This document shows, piece after piece, positions 61,980 to 64,000 of a stretch of DNA of 64,000 bases (position 1 is its first letter; the number at the start of each line of letters is the position of its first letter). Where the stretch lies: the NCBI GenBank assembly GCA_902767725.1, contig CACXIM010000006.1, forward strand, positions 40,410 through 104,409. Direction: 5' to 3'. A program made the translations under genes and the position numbers. The notes beneath the pieces are model-generated. The model was not told the origin of the DNA. It saw only the letters and a program-made list of their open reading frames with translations, and searched no databases. Source of the DNA: an uncultured Bacteroidia bacterium. Its GTDB lineage: Bacteria > Bacteroidota > Bacteroidia > Bacteroidales > F082.

Positions 61980-62906
61980 TTATTTCCCTTTCAAATAAAC
62001 AACAGACTGGTCGAAATCGAAAATGGCATGGGTTCTTTCAAAGAATTTCAGGCCGATGTTGCCAGGCGTTGTAAACAAAGTCAGGTTTTTGGTGATGACA
62101 ACAATGGCGTTAGGGAAAACGATACCGCAGAGTTGGCATTGTTTTGTGAGGATGAATTGCCCCACCACCTCACCGCTCGGAGTGGTGGCCTCCCGCAGTT
62201 CCATGTCGGCGTTGTCGGCAAGAAAACTTTGGACCTCTTCAGTCTGATGGATGAGAAACAACAATTCCGGATTACCGAAATCGATCATGAAATTGCCGCT
62301 GAACGTTCTTGGTTTTATCCCGTCGTCAAGCATCATGTTTGTCTCTATGGCGAACATCCCCTCGTATGTATCTGTGTTCATGTTGCTCTTCGAATAGTCT
62401 GAATTGATGACATGAAGCGATGCCTTGCCCAGCATCTGAAGGCTTCGGTTGCCGAGGTCAAGGCTGACGACACGACTGCCATCGTCGAGGTCGTTGTGCA
62501 GATACATCACTGGCACGGCCACTTCGTATGGCCCATAGTCGTAATTTGACAGCACAAACACTTCGCCGACATAGGAGGTGTTGTTGCCAATATGCACCGT
62601 TCCATTTGCTTTGTGGGTGATCTTATAGATGCGTCCGCCAAGGTTCAGTTTCTCTTTGCCAGTGACAGTCAGTTCCATGTCCGATAGAATGCCACTACTG
62701 AAAACATAGGCTGAATCGACCAGCAAGGCAGGTATGCCCGATTCCACCAGGATTGTGGCATCTGCTGTGCCATTGATGCTGGCGGTGAATACATAATGTG
62801 CTCCCTGTTTAGTGAGTTGGAACGTTTCGCCTTCGGTGTTGTTTTGCGCCGACAGACCAAATGCTATCAGTGTGAATAGCGCTGTGAGAAAGGTTTTGAT
62901 CTTCAT
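61980..62906 (-). CDS. Exported aspartyl-protease-like protein with degenerate active sites
   Basis: A 308-residue protein with signal peptide (KTFLTALFTLIAFGLSA). The C-terminal pattern GNIGLKFFERTHAIFDFDQS is that of retropepsin-like aspartic proteases. The expected DTG/DSG triads are replaced: VESGIP in the first half and MIDFGNP in the second. It is therefore probably a non-catalytic binding relative. It is transcribed from a minus-strand -7 box at 62925-62932. Confidence 0.6.
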   Translation of the reverse strand: MKIKTFLTALFTLIAFGLSAQNNTEGETFQLTKQGAHYVFTASINGTADATILVESGIPALLVDSAYVFSSGILSDMELTVTGKEKLNLGGRIYKITHKANGTVHIGNNTSYVGEVFVLSNYDYGPYEVAVPVMYLHNDLDDGSRVVSLDLGNRSLQMLGKASLHVINSDYSKSNMNTDTYEGMFAIETNMMLDDGIKPRTFSGNFMIDFGNPELLFLIHQTEEVQSFLADNADMELREATTPSGEVVGQFILTKQCQLCGIVFPNAIVVITKNLTLFTTPGNIGLKFFERTHAIFDFDQSVVYLKGK

Positions 62907-62924
62907 TTTGAATCAAATTTGCCG

Positions 62925-62932
62925 CAAAAGTA
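62925..62932 (-). promoter_or_regulatory. -7 box (TACTTTTG) for the aspartyl-protease-like gene
   Basis: A minus-strand TAnnTTTG match 18 bases before the start; it almost touches the divergent plus-strand box. Confidence 0.5.
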
Positions 62933-62933
62933 C

Positions 62934-62941
62934 TATCTTTG
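62934..62941 (+). promoter_or_regulatory. -7 box (TATCTTTG) for the NifX/NifB-fold gene
   Basis: A plus-strand TAnnTTTG match 48 bases before the ATG at 62990. Confidence 0.55.
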
Positions 62942-62989
62942 CCGAAAATTTAACTACGTTGAATCTAACGATTTCAAAACCATTCGATT

Positions 62990-63352
62990 ATGAATCAAAG
63001 AATAGCCATACCCACCAACGAGGGCAAACTGTGGCAGCACTTCGGGAAAGCGCCACAAGTCACTATTGTTAATGTCGAAGAAGGAAAGATTGTTGACCAA
63101 AAGGTGCTGCAAGCGCCCGAACATGAACACGGTGCCATGCCGAGGTTCTTGGCCGAGCAGGGTTGCACCGATGTGCTTTGTGGTGGATTGGGCCAAGGCG
63201 CTGTCAATCTATTGAACCAGTTAGGCATTCGTATTCATGCCGGCGCCCCCGAGCTTCCTGTGGAGCAGGTGCTGGCGATGTTTCTCAACGGCACCATCGT
63301 TTACGGTGATCCCAGCTGTCATCACCACTGCGAGGGACATCACCACGAATAA
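62990..63352 (+). CDS. NifX/NifB-type dinitrogenase iron-molybdenum cofactor fold protein
   Basis: A 120-residue small protein with the family pattern: RIAIPTNEGKLWQHFGKAP, then GAMPRFLAEQGCTDVLCGGL, then GAVNLLNQLGIRIHAGA. The tail is His/Cys-rich (SCHHHCEGHHHE). Such stand-alone domains bind metal clusters and occur outside nitrogen fixers; no nif genes are present here. A metal-chaperone role is inferred. Confidence 0.83.
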   Translation: MNQRIAIPTNEGKLWQHFGKAPQVTIVNVEEGKIVDQKVLQAPEHEHGAMPRFLAEQGCTDVLCGGLGQGAVNLLNQLGIRIHAGAPELPVEQVLAMFLNGTIVYGDPSCHHHCEGHHHE

Positions 63353-63354
63353 AA

Positions 63355-63388
63355 AACCGCCGCTAAGGAAGAAAACCCTTGCGGCGGC
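63355..63388. terminator. Bidirectional terminator
   Basis: CCGCCGCTAAGG and CCTTGCGGCGG form an 11-12 bp stem just after the NifX-fold gene and before the end of the convergent flavoprotein gene. A run of A precedes it, giving T on the minus strand. Confidence 0.78.
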
Positions 63389-63415
63389 ATACAGTCTCTT
63401 TTTCAAAAGCGATAA

Positions 63416-63952
63416 TCACACTTGTTTGCCTAATTCATAAGCCTCCTGCAACTTGGCATTGCCTTCAATCTCTTTCGGAGCGCCCACACCGCCACAGAAA
63501 ATATGGCCTTTGAGAGTGGACTTGCCGTAGCAGTCAATCCAGCCTTGCAGACCGCTTTCAGCGCGCTTCGGCACGAACTCCTCGTTCTCGGCTGCTGTGG
63601 TCAGCAAATAGATGTCACGGAACTTGTAATCCTTGGGGTACATGGCGTTCATGCGGTCGATGAGGGTCTTCATCTGGCCGCTCATTTCGTAGTAGTAGAT
63701 GGGCGTGGCCCAGCAGACCACATCGGCGTTGAGCACGCTCTCCATAATGGCGGGTACATCATCCTTGATGACACAGGCACCCGTCTTTTGGCACGACAGA
63801 CAGCCGATGCAAAACTTGATTTCCTTGCCTCTGAGCGAGATGAGTTCCACTTGATGCCCGGCAGCTTCCGCGCCCTTGGCAAATTGCTCCGCTAAAGCAT
63901 GGCTGTTCGAGCCGGGGCGGAGACTGGTTGAGATTACGATTACTTTTTTCAT
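63416..63952 (-). CDS. Iron-sulfur flavoprotein-like NADPH-dependent FMN reductase
   Basis: A 178-residue flavodoxin-fold protein. The FMN phosphate loop is STSLRPGSNSHALAE. A compact Cys motif, CIGCLSCQKTGAC, fits CX2CX2CX4-7C, the [4Fe-4S] site of iron-sulfur flavoproteins. PIYYYEMSGQMKTLIDRM is the family segment before the second FMN contact. Electron transfer or reductive detoxification is likely. Confidence 0.87.
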   Translation of the reverse strand: MKKVIVISTSLRPGSNSHALAEQFAKGAEAAGHQVELISLRGKEIKFCIGCLSCQKTGACVIKDDVPAIMESVLNADVVCWATPIYYYEMSGQMKTLIDRMNAMYPKDYKFRDIYLLTTAAENEEFVPKRAESGLQGWIDCYGKSTLKGHIFCGGVGAPKEIEGNAKLQEAYELGKQV

Positions 63953-64000
63953 TGTATTATTTCGTGAAAATTGAATTAAATGTCCAAAATAGACTGAATC

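Noticed and set aside
62990-63352. NifX-fold gene as a sign of nitrogen fixation
   Set aside because: Stand-alone domains of this fold are common in non-fixing anaerobes and no other nif gene is present.

Overview
The window is from a member of the Bacteroidota, most likely an uncultured Bacteroidales. Three things point there. Many genes are preceded by the Bacteroidota -7 box (TAnnTTTG). At least three large surface proteins carry type IX secretion (T9SS) tails. The gene families are typical of the group (DUF6427 beside purD, DUF4465, glycine-lipid acyltransferases, imelysin with a di-haem oxidoreductase, a ResB/CcsA fusion). I see no rRNA, tRNA, CRISPR array, insertion sequence or integrase.

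Layout. (1) 1-11.3 kb is the distal part of a type I restriction-modification operon; hsdM is not seen and would lie upstream. Between a truncated fic gene and hsdR lie a DUF1016 nuclease, hsdS, a PIN/zinc-ribbon protein, an ApeA-like HEPN protein and an ATPase plus PD-(D/E)XK-like pair. Short out-of-frame remnants of other hsdS genes mark the borders of these accessory genes, so the locus looks like a defence island assembled by recombination at hsdS ends. (2) 11.4-14.3 kb holds small membrane proteins, an SPFH protein and two paralogous lipoproteins. (3) 14.4-23.8 kb is one long plus-strand run: ahcY, a glycosyltransferase, purD, DUF6427, rnhB, a thioredoxin-like protein and a GH3/beta-lactamase fusion, closed by a terminator. 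(4) 23.9-30.3 kb has a LolA-like protein, an MMPL exporter, a hot-dog thioesterase, lipoproteins and an SDR.

(5) 30.3-44.5 kb is a cobalamin-responsive region with three separate cobalamin riboswitches. The first precedes two T9SS proteins with DUF4465 domains, the second (opposite strand) a 1906-residue T9SS adhesin-like protein plus a small exported protein, and the third a 4-hydroxybutyrate/acetate-type CoA-transferase. (6) 42-50.3 kb is a minus-strand run: porin, imelysin lipoprotein, di-haem oxidoreductase, a ResB/CcsA protein cut short at its 3' end, the CoA-transferase and MarC. Four of its five gaps hold palindromic repeats and the fifth holds the third riboswitch.

(7) 50.4-64 kb contains a histidine phosphatase, a metal P-type ATPase, a hemerythrin/LuxR pair and a peroxide-stress operon (OhrR-like regulator, glutathione peroxidase and two very small genes) whose promoter carries two inverted-repeat operator candidates. 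It also contains a WG-repeat lipoprotein, a nitroreductase, a glycine-lipid acyltransferase pair, a C_GCAxxG_C_C protein, a CPBP protease, a degenerate aspartyl-protease-like protein, a NifX/NifB-fold protein and an iron-sulfur flavoprotein.

The two strongest leads are the defence genes bounded by hsdS scars and the cobalamin regulation of T9SS surface proteins and of a fermentation CoA-transferase.
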